From Aphanomyces cochlioides (taxonomy: Eukaryota; Oomycota; Saprolegniomycetes; Saprolegniales; Verrucalvaceae), in NCBI GenBank assembly GCA_019828595.1, contig JAHQRK010000001.1, positions 806,001 to 870,000 of the forward strand: a DNA stretch of 64,000 nt, read 5' to 3'. Positions 52,077 through 62,681 of this stretch are shown here, piece after piece; position 1 is the first letter of the stretch; every line of letters starts with the position of its first letter. The notes beneath the pieces are model-generated. The model was not told where the DNA came from. It ran no database searches and was given only the letters and a program-made list of their open reading frames with translations. Position numbers and translations under genes: made by a program.

Positions 52077-52760
52077 CTACAACTCGTCTGCCGCTTTGCC
52101 TTGCTTGTATGCTTTGAGCTTCTCCTCGAGCTCTGCGTGCTTGGCCACGTCAGCGATATGTTGGCGCTGCTTTGTCACGTAGTCCGCCACTTGCGCGCGA
52201 AAGTCGTCGTCGTACACACTCGCTTGCGATTCCAACTCGTCCAAGCTTTCGCCCCACTTGGTCAGCTTGTCTCGAACGCTTTCCACGTAGTCGCTGCCCT
52301 TCTCGCGTGCACTCCCGGCGTACTCTTGGCTCGTTTCCCGCACACTGTCTGCGTACTCTTGGCTCTTTTCCCGCGCTTTCGACGCGGTGCTCGACGCATA
52401 ATCCTTGAGCTACAAGTAGAGTCAGTCAACAATATGAAGAACGCGCAAGAGTCCAACATCTTCCATCGATTGCTTGGCGTTGTCTTGCACCGAGTTGAAA
52501 TACTCTGACGCCTTGGCTTTGAACGCCTCGTCATACTGGTTGTACTTCTCCTTGAGCTACACAAACACAGTCACGCAACGCATTGCACTGCAACGTACCA
52601 CCGCCACAGACGCTCTCGTCGAATGAATCGCGCCGTCGATCGCTTCCTTGATGCGGTCCATCGCTCCTCGGTCGTCATAAGAAGATCCTTCCGTCGTAAT
52701 GGGTTCTTCGAGGCCAAAGATAAGCGGCAGGAGCGTCACGAGATAAATGAACTTGACCAT
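52077..52760 (-). CDS. Helix-array family member F with N-terminal signal peptide (three exons)
   Basis: Exons 52760-52599, 52556-52458 and 52409-52077 give 197 residues. Unlike its relatives, it begins with a hydrophobic leader (MVKFIYLVTLLPLIFG) that looks like a secretion signal, followed by the usual DRIKEAIDGAIHSTRAS start helix. Exon 2 is 99 nt (LKEKYNQYDEAFKAKASEYF...). The terminal exon has three short repeats (KSQEYADSVRE / TSQEYAGSARE / KGSDYVESVRD, an 11-residue unit) before KLTKWGESLDELESQASVYD and QVADYVTKQRQHI. It is the clearest link between the Trp-core type and 11-mer repeat proteins. Confidence 0.83.
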
Positions 52761-53433
52761 CGTTGCTGTCGCCTTGGAAGCTGCTTCAAAACTGAGAGCT
52801 CAACGCCGAAAGCACTCTTGGGAAGCATGCGAGTGTGGTTGCAACGGCTCCATCGGTATTGGGCAGCATGAGGCAGTTGGGATTCGTCTTGAGACACAGC
52901 GAACGGCACGGCCGTCATCATCCACAAGATCGAGGGAGGGAACATTACGACAATCCCCTGCGTCCTCCTTGCCGCCTTGTGTCCTTCGTGGACGCGTTGA
53001 ACTCGACATTGGCGGCGCGTTGTTCTCTGTTGCAGTGGTGCCTTTGCACTTCCTTGTCCTCGACAAACCATGCAAGTCAGAAGTCAATCCATCCCCTCGA
53101 CTTGTAACTAATCGATCGTGTCGTCGCTTCCTTCATCTTGTCGCTTCCGGGCAAACATCCAACGCGATCTTTGCCCTGAACAGCATGACAGTAGCAGGCT
53201 CTTGGAGCTTATCGCGTCTCGCGGACACAACGCGCCATCTCTCGAGACGCTCCAAGGTGTCATCAACTTCACGGTCGAACACGAATGACTTGTCGAATCC
53301 TCTAGCGCTGTCTCCTTCCCGTCGTACTCTTACCCTTCCATCTTTTGTTCCGCGCTGCTGCATTCTCTGTCGTTGCACGAACAAGATGCATCTTAATAAA
53401 GGCTCCATTAAGTTGAAAATGCACACAAGACTC

Positions 53434-56400
53434 TTAGGCGTATTGCGCCTTGACGTCGTCCTTCCCAGCCGCAGCTTCGTGCTCCTTGGTTTGGCCCGCA
53501 GCTTCTTTCTTCTGTCCTTCGACATGTTGCATTTCCTTCTCCCCATGAGCTTCATGCTTGGACGATTCCTCCTTCATCTCTTCTTCTTTCTTGGAGGCTT
53601 CATGCTTCGACGACTCTTCCTTCTTCTCCGTCGATCCTTGCTCTTCTTTCTTGGAGGCGTCATGCTCTGTCGTCTGGTCAGAGGCGTGCTCTTCCATCTT
53701 CTCGCCCGTTTCTTCCATCTTCTCTCCGGTCTTCTCCTCCATCTGCTTCAACGCGCTCTTGATTTGCTCGCGCTGGCTAGAGATATACTCGCCGACTTGT
53801 TTCTTGAACGACTCGCCATAGTCGCCGGCTTTCTCCCCCAACTGGTCGAGTTTGTCGCCCCAATCCTTCATCTTCTTACGAGCACTCTCCATGTACTCTT
53901 GGCGCTTCTCGTCCGCGTTGGATGGCAGATTGGCGGCGAAATCTTTCATCTACACTGGAGATATGTCCTCATCGTCACTGCAGCTAAGTTGTACCTCGCT
54001 CATCGACTCTTTCGAGTAGTCTTGGATCGACGTGAAGTATTCCGATGTCTTCTCCTTCAACTTGTCGTCATACTTGTCGTACTGTTCCTTGAGCTACCGC
54101 CGTCTCCATGAGCTCCTCCTGTCATCTCCATCGACTCACCGTATTGAAGCTCGACTTGGCCGAGTCGGTCGCATTACTGAACATATCCTTGACATTGTCC
54201 TTGACGGCGTCCATCGCTTCGCTTTCCTTCTTCTTGGCTTCTTCTGCAATGACTTCCTGCTGTTTCTTCTTGCGTTCGGCATTTTCTTCAATCTCATGCA
54301 AGGCATCTGCAATCTGCTGGCGTTGCGTCGAGACGAAGCCGCTCACTTGCGCTTGGAAAAGGCCACCATAGTCGCTTGCGCGCGTTTCCAAGTCATCGAG
54401 CGACTTGGACCAGCTCGACAACTTGTTGCGAATGGCTTCCATCGTCGCTTGACGCGTTTCTTCCGCTTGCGACGGCGCATCAACCGCAAACGTCTTCATC
54501 TACAGGGAATCAAGTCAGCGCATGCCTTCCACGGCCATCTAGACGTACGTCTTCCATCGTTGCATGCGAATAGTCTTGGACAGCTTTGAAGTACGACGAC
54601 GCTTTCGCCTTGAATGCTTCTTCGTAGCTGTCGAATTGATGTTTGAGCTACCGCCGCCATGAGATTCCATCAACTTGAGCAACTTACCCCAGCAAGACTT
54701 GACGTCGTCGAGTGATACGCATTGCCAAACATGGCGCGCAATCGTTCCATCGAGCTGTGCGAACCTTCATCGGGCGTTTCCTGGCCTTCCATTTCCTTCA
54801 ACGTCTTCTTGATTTGCTCGCGCTGGCCAGAAATGTACTCGCCGACTAGGTCCTTGAACGAGTCGCCATAGTCGCCGGCTTTCGACTCCAACTTGTCGAG
54901 CTTCTTGCCCCACTCGTTCATCTTCTTACGAGCGCTCTCCATGTACTCTTGGCGCTTCTCGTCCGCCTTGGACGGCGCATTGGCGGCCATATCCTTCAGC
55001 TACAAAAGAAGATCAGGCTCCAAGTCGGCGGCAAGTCCGTTCTACCTCGCTCATCGATTCCGTCGAGAAGTCTTGGATCAACGTGAAGTACTCGGATGTC
55101 TTCTCCTTGAGCTTGTCGTCGCACTTGTTGTACTGCTCCTTGAGCTACCACACGAGCAGTTGACTCTCGACACTGTTGGTGACAACTTACCGTGTTGAAG
55201 CTCGACTTGGCGGAGTCCATGGCGCTGCTGTACATGTCCTTCATGCTGTCCATGGCTTGGGATTCCTTCTTCTTCCCTTCCTCAGCGGCGGCCTCTTGCT
55301 CTTTCTTCTTTTCTTCCGCATTCTCTTCCATCTCATTCAGCGCGTCCTTGATATACTTGCGCTGTTTCGACACATAGTCCCCGACTTGCTTTTGGAACTC
55401 GCCGCCATATTCGCTGGCTCGCGACTCCAAGTTGTCGAGCGTCTTGCCCCATTCCGTCAGCTTGGAACGGACGCTCTCCACGTATTCCTGACGCTTTTCA
55501 TCCGCTTGCGATGGCGCATTTGCCGCAAAGTTCTTGAGCTACAGCAGGAAACGTCAATGCCTTCAACTTCAACACATCTACCTCCTTCATCGACTCGCTC
55601 GCTTGGTCTTGCACGGCTTCAAAGTACGACGCCGCCTTCTTCTTGAAAGCGTCGTTGTATGCATCGTACTGTTCCTTCAGCTAAAGGATCCATTAGCTCC
55701 ATCTCTATCGAGTCCAACGACGTACCGCGGCAAAGCTTGAAGTTGTCGACTCCACGGCGCTACCGAGCATTCCCTTCAAGCGGTCCATCGACGACGACAC
55801 CATCGACTTGGACTCTTCCCCGGTGGATATTTGTGCCTTTGTTCCGCTGGCCATCGACTCTGACGAAGGCTTTTGTTCATGTTCCGTCTTCAAATCTTCA
55901 GCATGGGTATCGAGTTCCTTCATGGCGTTCTTGATGTCCTGATGCTGCGTCGACACGTAATCGTCGACATGTTGTTGGAATTGCGCTCCATAGTTGCCGA
56001 CTTTCGACTTGAGTTCGTCCAGCGCTTGGCTCCACACTGTCATTTGGTTGCGAATGTTATCAAGGAGCGCTTGGCGTGCCTCGTTCGACTGCGCCGGCGC
56101 ATCTTCTGACAGTGCTTTCAACTAGACAAACAAGTTCAGCTATGGTCTATCTTGGCAGCATCTACCTGTTTGACCGCCTCATCGGCGTGGTGGCGCACCG
56201 ACATAAAGTAGTCCGACGCTTCTTCCTTGAACGCACCTTCGTACTCTTCAAACTGCTGCTTGAGCTATCGTCGCGGAATCGTCAGTGGCGCTGCAGGTCG
56301 ACCGCCAAGACTTACCACTGCGAGGTTGGATGTGGCGGAATACACGGCGGTCTTGAGCATTTCGTCGTACTTTTCAGCGTGGCCCTTGGCTCCTTCCGTC

Positions 56401-56489
56401 GTCGTCTTGTCGTGTTGCATGGCTTCTTCTCGGTTGTCTCCTTTTTGAAAACTGAGCTCTTCATCCACGGACGGGAAAGCGAGCGGCAT
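53434..56489 (-). CDS. Helix-array family member G: five-unit, 11-exon repeat protein
   Basis: Eleven exons (56489-56316, 56264-56166, 56121-55726, 55680-55582, 55538-55191, 55144-55046, 54999-54688, 54647-54549, 54499-54140, 54093-53995, 53949-53434) join entirely at phase 0 to 866 residues. After a start exon, a 99-nt exon alternates five times with a longer exon. Each 99-nt exon reads like LKEQYDxYxxxFKxKxxxYF. Each long exon carries a unit such as KRQEYMESARKKMNEWGKKL, then AGDYGDSF and VGEYISGQREQI, and the four internal ones end with a start-exon-like helix (SSMDRLKGMLGSAVESTTSS). So each repeat is a whole single-unit gene fused to the next. The last exon ends in a Glu/Lys/His-rich tail. 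The first ATG at 56489 is used; an upstream exon is possible. Confidence 0.83.
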
Positions 56490-56759
56490 AACGGTGGCTT
56501 CCGCCTCATTGGCTCCAACTTGCAACGGTGCAGTCAACCTCGTTCATTTCGGATTTCTAAATAGGAAAAATAGGAAAAATATTCCGAATTCAACTTTTTT
56601 AACTGGATTAAAGTATACAATTATTGTATGATAGATTGTCGAAATTCGGCTTTTGCCTATTCTTGAAGTTGAATGCCAGTTGAGCGGAGAGAAGCTCATG
56701 ATGTCCATGCGCTGATCATGAGGCGAGCGAGTGTGGATGACCTCGTGATTAGCAGGAGG

Positions 56760-57062
56760 CCTACGCCACGAAACGCTTCCAGTGCGACTGCACTTCAAGA
56801 AGTTCCATACGCACATTTGGTTGAAAGTAAAGGCCGCGACTTCCGCGTTGAATAGATTTTGAGGCTTGTCCATCTTGTCGTTGGCTTTGTCGCTCATCGC
56901 ATCGCCATGGTTGACCGCGCTTGCGACACAGAGTCTTTCGCCTGGCATTGCATCGTTCGATTGACATCAAACACAAGAGTCGCCGCATCTTGCTTCCTCG
57001 TCTCCATCTCCTCCAATGTCTTCATCTCCCGGTGCCGCATCTTTCATCTACACAACTCGTCG
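56760..57062 (-). pseudogene. Fragment J of an LEA-like array gene
   Basis: From an exon-like start at 57062 (MKDAAPGDEDIGGDGDEE) the minus strand passes an intron remnant ending CAG near 56945, then AKDSVSQARSTMAM. It breaks frame before SDKANDKMDK, which matches the terminal exon of member I. The 3' flank near 56776-56850 resembles the 3' flank of member I near 59530-59610. It is a truncated, frameshifted duplicate. Confidence 0.55.
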
Positions 57063-57184
57063 TCTAACCCAACGAGACAAAGTCCACAAGCAAATCGACT
57101 TTTTATTAATGAAATATACACGAGCGCATCTGGAGAGGCGCTTCCCTTCTCGTCCATCGGTCGAAGGAGATCGACTCCGTGTGC

Positions 57185-58485
57185 CTAGTAATGGTGCTTG
57201 CCCTTGTTGTAGTCGGCTTGCGCTTCGACTCTTTCGCGGACATGCGCGCCGTAGTCCTTGGCGGTCGACTGCAAATCTTCCCACTCCTCGTTCCCCTTGG
57301 CCATCTTCTCGTGGGCTTTTTCACCGACAACGTCGCGCTTCTCCTTCATCTTGGATCCAATCTTCGATGCAGTCTCCTTCGTCGACTTGCCTTCCTTGGT
57401 CATCTTGTCTTTGGCTTGTTGTCCAGTCTCCTTGGTCTTGTCGCGGACTTGACCGCCATACTCTCTCGCCTTGGCTTCGTACTCGTCCATCTTCTTGCCG
57501 GCCTTGTCCATCTTTTCATTCGCTTTGTCGGTCATCTCGTCGCGCGTTTCCTTCATCTTGGAGCCGGCCTTTGACGCTGAATCCTTGACCTAAGCAGCGC
57601 ATCAGACACGGCGACATCATGGGAGCTCAAATACTTTTTCCGCCGCGTCATTGGCGCCTTCCTTCATGGATTCCATCGTCTCGGACGTCTTGTCCTTGAT
57701 CTTGGACCCTGTCTCGGATGCCGACTGCTTCATCTATAGCAAAGATTCCAATGCGTGCCATCGTCATTGCTTCTTACATTGTCGGCGGATTCCTTGGTGC
57801 CTTCTTTCATCGAGTGCATCGTGTCGGACGTCTTGTCTTTGACCTTGGCGCCCGTGTCCGATGCCGACTCTTTCATCTACGCAGTGAACTCTCCCTTCAA
57901 CACTGCAATGCAACGATCCGATTACATGCTGCCACGATTCCTTGGTGCCTTCCTTCATGGAATGCATCGAGTCCGACGTCTTCTCCTTGACATTATGGCC
58001 GAAGTCGCTGATCTTGTGCTTGACGTTGCTGAGCGATTCCTTGGCAGAATCGACGCCAGAGTGGAGCTTCGACTTGAGTTTCTCCATCGTACTCATGTCT
58101 TCATCATGCGAAGTCTTGACGGCGCCATGGCAAGTCGAGCCGTACATTGGAATGCTCTGGTCGCTGCTGGTACACGCCGTGCCAGTAGGCAGCTCACTCG
58201 TATCGCTTCCTGCCGGCGCCGTTGTGTAGACTTCGACCTAGATGGGCGGGGGTAAGGCATCCAACCTCTCGAGTTTGTTACGTCATGGGTTTCTTCCGTC
58301 GGTCGGTATGGATCTGTCGACTTGTCGCTCGCATGCAGCTTGGATTTCATCTACACATCGATTGAGCGGTCGTTAGGGAAGGCGGAGAGTACGTTGTCTA
58401 GCGTCGACTTGGCGGCATCAATGCCAGAAGTAACGGCGTCTTTCAAGCTGTCAAACGTGCTCTTGTTATCGCTTTGTTGGCTCAT
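57185..58485 (-). CDS. Helix-array family member H, LEA-like 11-mer type (six exons)
   Basis: Exons 58485-58393, 58350-58282, 58237-57926, 57876-57778, 57733-57635 and 57589-57185 give 358 residues, all phase 0. Exon 1 (STFDSLKDAVTSGIDAAKST) is the array's common start. Exons 4 and 5 are exactly 99 nt and each is three 11-residue repeats (MKESASDTGAKVKDKTSDTM type). The terminal exon continues with KETGQQAKDKMTKEGKSTKE and ends GKHHY. The pattern is that of group 3 LEA (LEA_4) proteins, which are disordered until dried or bound to membranes. No signal peptide is visible. Confidence 0.82.
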
Positions 58486-58701
58486 CGTAGATTGCAAACT
58501 GATCTCCTCGTCCGAGCTCCATGCTCCTCTGCGAGTGTACACTGGAGCAACAACCGGAAGCAACAAGGATGAGACGGTTGAGCGTCCTCCAAACGGTGTG
58601 TTCTGGTTCATCCTCCACGAATGCGACGTCGACGACACGACGTTGTTGGACAACTTTGAAAGCGTCATGCGAGACTCGGAAGGATTCGATTAGCGATAGC
58701 G

Positions 58702-59222
58702 TTAGATGTGAGAAACATATAGCGCGTCCAAGTGCTCGTTGGCGTGTTGCAAATGCTCGGCAATGCGTTGCTTCTGTTCGACGAGGAGCAGCCCGACATT
58801 CGCATTGCACTTGGCGTCGTAGGCGTCCGCTTCGCCCTTGAGGGTTTCCACTTGGTCGTTCAGTTTCGCCACCGACGCCTTGACGTCTTTCAAGTAGATC
58901 CGGCGCGTTGCTTCGACTCGCTCTGGCAACTTGTCAGCGCTGGTCTGGAGCTACCGAACGCACATGTTAGCAAGATCCAAGCCATGAGATGAACCTCTTG
59001 AACGGCTTGGTCGACGTTGTCCAAGGAGTCCTTGAAGAACTTGACCGCCTTTTGGTTTGTCTGCGCATCATGCGCGGCAAGTTGTGACTTGAGCTACAGA
59101 CAGACGTTAGAACGTGTGGTTGTGGTTGCAGCATATACCGCCTTCAAGTAGTCCGTTGACGCTGTGAGGGAGGCAAGGATGGAGGCCTTGAGGCTGTCGA
59201 AGGCGGCTTGGTTGGTGAACAT
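58702..59222 (-). CDS. Helix-array family member K (three exons)
   Basis: Exons 59222-59139, 59093-58995 and 58950-58702 give 143 residues. Exon 1 is MFTNQAAFDSLKASILASLT. The middle exon is 99 nt (LKSQLAAHDAQTNQKAVKFF...). The terminal exon has LPERVEATRRIYLKDVKASV, AKLNDQVETLKGEADAYDAK and EQKQRIAEHLQHANEHLDAL. Together with L and M it forms a third subtype in which the Trp of the core is missing. It lies between the two LEA-like members H and I. Confidence 0.8.
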
Positions 59223-59755
59223 GTTGGTGCTCTCGGTGGTAGAGTCGACAATGATCTCTCGCGCGATCGTCCAATGGTCGTCGGAACGTCTCCTTCATAA
59301 CACACTCCTCGAGAAGGAAGACATTGAAGAGCCGCATGGAAGCGTTGACGCTAACACTGAGTCGAGCGACGTTGGGCTCGACACATTGAAGAGAAGCACG
59401 AACAGCACTGAAGTTTCGACTGATCCCACGGCATTCATGAGAGCGTCTCTTCGTCCCTGCAGTCCAACAATACTCCAGAGACGACAGCTCTTTTCTCGTG
59501 GGCATTCATGGAGGCGGCGCGACCAATCGACCCCGCTTCAAGAGGTTCCCGACGCATGCCGTAGTGTGGTTGAAAGCAAAGATCGCGGCTTCAACATCTA
59601 TTGCGGATTCCTTGTCCTCTATGTCGACAGAGCAACTCCAGACGACTTTGGGATGTCAACGCCGCCGACGTCTCTTTCGCGAGAGTCTTTCCATTGAATG
59701 AAGATGCAAAGCATGTTATTAAACGCATGGACGAGAGACGTCAGCACGTCGCTCC

Positions 59756-60712
59756 TTAGTCCATGGCTTGGCGACGAGTTTCCTCGGCCTTGTCACGAAC
59801 GTGACTGCCATAGTCGCTCGCTTTCGACCGATACTCGTCCATCTTGTTGCCGCCCTTGTCCATCTTGTCGCTGGCCTTGTCGCTCATCTCGTCGCGCTTT
59901 GTCTGCATGGTGGATCGCGCTTGCGACGCAGAGTCTTTCGCCTGACAGCGTTCAATCGACACGCACACAAGCGTTGCCGCACACCTTTTGAGTCGAGTCA
60001 TCCACGCCTTGCTTCATTGATTCCATCTTCTCCGACGTCTTGTCCTTCATCTTGGATCCCGTGTCCGACGCCGATTCTTTCATCTACACAACTCGTCGTC
60101 CAACCCACAATGCATCCATTCGCGTTACATTTTGCCACGATTCCTTCGTCCCTTCCTTCGTCGACTGCATCGTGTCGGACGTCTTGTCCTTGACGTCATG
60201 GCCAAAGTCGCTCATCTTGCTCTTGACCTACAACCACACACTCAACTCCAGCCTTCCATGGACGTTGCGACGTACATTGCCGAGGGATTCCTTGGCCGAA
60301 TCGACGCCAGAACTCAGCTTGGACTTCAACTTGTCCATCATGCCCTTGCCTTCCTGTTGGGAAGTTCCATACGTCGGGGAGCTCGCTGAGCCCGTATGCA
60401 GCTCGCGGATGTCGCTTCCTTCCGTCTCTGGTACCGACGTGTAGCCCTCAAACTAGCGTCCAAGACAGCAGTCAAGCAAATCAACCGTGCATGGAGCTCG
60501 CTACCTCGTGGAGTTGTTCCGAAGAGCGGTAAGGATCCGAGCTCTTGTCGCTGGAATGCATCTTGGACGTCATCTACAAGCGGGTTGAAGTCGTGCAGTC
60601 CCGACGGAGGAGACAGACGTACGCTGTCGAGCTTGGACGTGACCGTGTCAATGCCAGAGCTCACGGACTCCTTGAAGCTGTCGAACGTACTCTTGTCGCT
60701 TTGTTGGTTCAT
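59756..60712 (-). CDS. Helix-array family member I, LEA-like 11-mer type (six exons)
   Basis: Exons 60712-60623, 60573-60505, 60452-60276, 60227-60129, 60083-59985 and 59941-59756 give 239 residues. Its exon order matches member H: common start (STFDSFKESVSSGIDTV), a 23-codon exon with KSSDPYR, a linker exon, two exactly 99-nt repeat exons (VKSKMSDFGHDVKDKTSDTM, MKESASDTGSKMKDKTSEKM) and a shorter terminal exon (MSDKASDKMDKGGNKMDEY). H and I are evidently a duplicate pair. Confidence 0.82.
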
Positions 60713-60904
60713 CGCAACTTGGAAACTAAGACACAGGAGCCTGGCGACGGTGGCGCATTGCACCGTTTGGCGCGAGAAGACGGTTGATAACGTCGTTAGC
60801 TCCAACGATCTGTTCTGGATTACCCAAACGACCACGTGCCACTCGAGTGAACAAATGGGACGCGGCCCACGAGTTTTTATTGAGCGCGATGCTTACGAGA
60901 AGAC

Positions 60905-61440
60905 TTAGGCGCTGTTGTGGTGGTGGAAGACGGCATTGAGGTGTTCCTTGGCGTGCTGGAGGTGGTCATGGATGTGTTGCTTCTGTTGGCTGAAGAAATG
61001 CGCGACGTTCGAGTTGAACTTGTGGTCGTATTCGGCGGCTTGCGTCTTGAGGTGTTCGAGTTCGTCTTCCAACTTGGCCAGCGACGCCTTGACTTCTTCC
61101 AAGTGTTCCTGGTTGGCTTCTTCGACTTGTCCTGGCAGCTTTTCCGCCTTTCCATGAGCTACACGATGTCCACCACGTGACTCCAAGGTCCATTCAAGTC
61201 GCTCTACCTCGTGGAATGCATGGTTGGTCGTCTCCAACGATTCATGGAAGAATTCGCCGGCCTTGTGGTTGAATTCCGCGTCGTGGGCGGCAATGTTCTT
61301 GTTGAGCTACAGAGTCAAACCCACGTCAGTCGTCACGTCCAGAGGGAGCGGCGTACGTTGGTCAAGTAGTCGGACGTCGACTTGATCGAGTCGTTGACGG
61401 ACGTCTTGAAGTAGTCAAAGGCAGTTTGAGCGGCGGACAT
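60905..61440 (-). CDS. Helix-array family member L, second intron apparently retained
   Basis: Exon 1 is 61440-61357 (MSAAQTAFDYFKTSVNDSIK). The second exon begins at 61306 (LNKNIAAHDAEFNHKAGEFF). A GT-AG intron equivalent to intron 2 of its relatives exists (61207-61159, 49 nt), but splicing it puts the terminal exon out of frame. Reading straight through gives 161 residues and the conserved tail EKLPGQVEEANQEHLEEVKA, FNSNVAHFFSQQKQHIHDHL. A one-base loss near the old acceptor, compensated by keeping the 3n+1 intron, explains this. Alternatively the gene is a pseudogene. Confidence 0.68.
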
Positions 61441-62145
61441 GGCAAATTGGAAAATGAACGCTCGAGTTCATGGCGATCGCCTTGGATGTGGACTCCGATC
61501 CGGCACGAGGCGTCATCCCGTTGTATCTTCAAGTTTATATCCTGCCGTGATGGACGCAGTCCAATGAAGTTGGCGTCTTTGTCCATGGAGGAAGTCTTTG
61601 AGTAGCTCGCGCTCGAATCTTCTTGGAGTCCAATCGTGACGACACAATCACGCACGTCACGACTGACTATTCCGTGTCCACTCGGACGCTTGGACTCGAA
61701 ACTGTCACGAGCTAGCGCTCTCTGTCACCGCACGGACGGACAAAGAGTGATCGAGTCGTCTCTTTGGCTTCCAGCACAAAACCTCCACAGGGGATTGAGA
61801 CTGTAGCGTCTAGTTCCAACGTGTAAGCTCTACTTGATGCGGCGCTGCCTTGCCCTTCTTTGTGTTCTCGTGAGCTGCAAGAGCCCGAGTCTTTCGGGAT
61901 TCCACCCATTGGCAGCCCATCGCCTGTCGCGAATCTGAAACGAAGGGGGACTTTATTGCCACCCGCTCGGAAGTTCTCCATGATGTCTAGCTTTGGAAGA
62001 GCCTTTTATGGATATGGTGAACCCCATGAGCATGGAGCTGCCCTTGGGGTCTTCTTTCAGTTAGAACTGCGTCAGTCGACTCCTTATGGGGCTGGTGAAA
62101 GGCGCCGATGAGAGCGCAATGCAGTGGAGAAGATGGAATGGAAGG
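61441..62145. other. Spacer between members L and M
   Basis: About 700 bp. A plus-strand frame of 83 codons (61860-62111) has no recognised homology and no splice partners. It probably holds the promoter of L and the 3' flank of M. Confidence 0.35.
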
Positions 62146-62681
62146 TCATGTTGATTCACATAGACAAAGGCAAAGATGGAGATACTTAGACATGACCGAG
62201 TCGAGGTGTTCCTTGGCTTGGTGCAAGTGTTCATCGATGTGTTGCTTTTGTTCGTTGAAGAAGTGGCCGACGTCTGAGTTGAACTTGGCGTCGTAGTTGC
62301 CCGCTTGGGTCTTGAGTTGGTCCACTTGGTCGCCCAACTTGGCAAGTGAGACCTTGACGTCCTCCAGGTGTTGCTTGTTGGCCGCGTCGACTTGACCTGG
62401 CAACTTTTCCATGTTTTCCTTGAGCTACAAGTCCACAATGAGCACACGGAACGTAGGTAGGAGGAGCTCTCACCTCATGGAGAGCGTGGTTGGTATTGTC
62501 AAACGTCGTCTTGAAGAATTCTGACGCGTTTTGGTTGAAGTCGGCGTCGTGGGTGGATTTCAACTCGAAATGGAGTTGTGGGGTGGAAGCGACGTACGTT
62601 GTCCAAATAGTCGGATGTCGACTTGAGCGAGGCGTTGACGGACGTCTTGAAGTTATCGAAAGCAGTTTGAGGAGCCGACAT
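62146..62681 (-). CDS. Helix-array family member M (three exons)
   Basis: Exons 62681-62598, 62563-62474 and 62424-62146 give 150 residues. Exon 1 (MSAPQTAFDNFKTSVNASLK) and the terminal exon (MEKLPGQVDAANKQHLEDVK, FNSDVGHFFNEQKQHIDEHL) are close to those of L. The middle exon is 90 nt, three codons shorter than the array standard, because the acceptor (TTTCGAG) lies downstream of the usual place; intron 1 is only 34 nt. The last nine residues, with three Cys, replace the normal ending. Confidence 0.78.

Noticed and set aside
52747..54111. 454-codon plus-strand open frame with leucine-rich, membrane-like sequence
   Set aside because: It runs antisense to the terminal exon of member G and the spacer. 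Antisense of Lys/Glu-rich codons gives Leu/Phe-rich frames, and it has no proper start.
55176..58255. Several plus-strand hydrophobic ORFs across the array
   Set aside because: All are antisense to the exons of members G and H and change when exon phase changes, so they are shadows.
31082..62681. The regular spaced units as a CRISPR or satellite repeat
   Set aside because: Units are coding exons with diverged sequence, canonical splice sites and variable spacing, not short direct DNA repeats.
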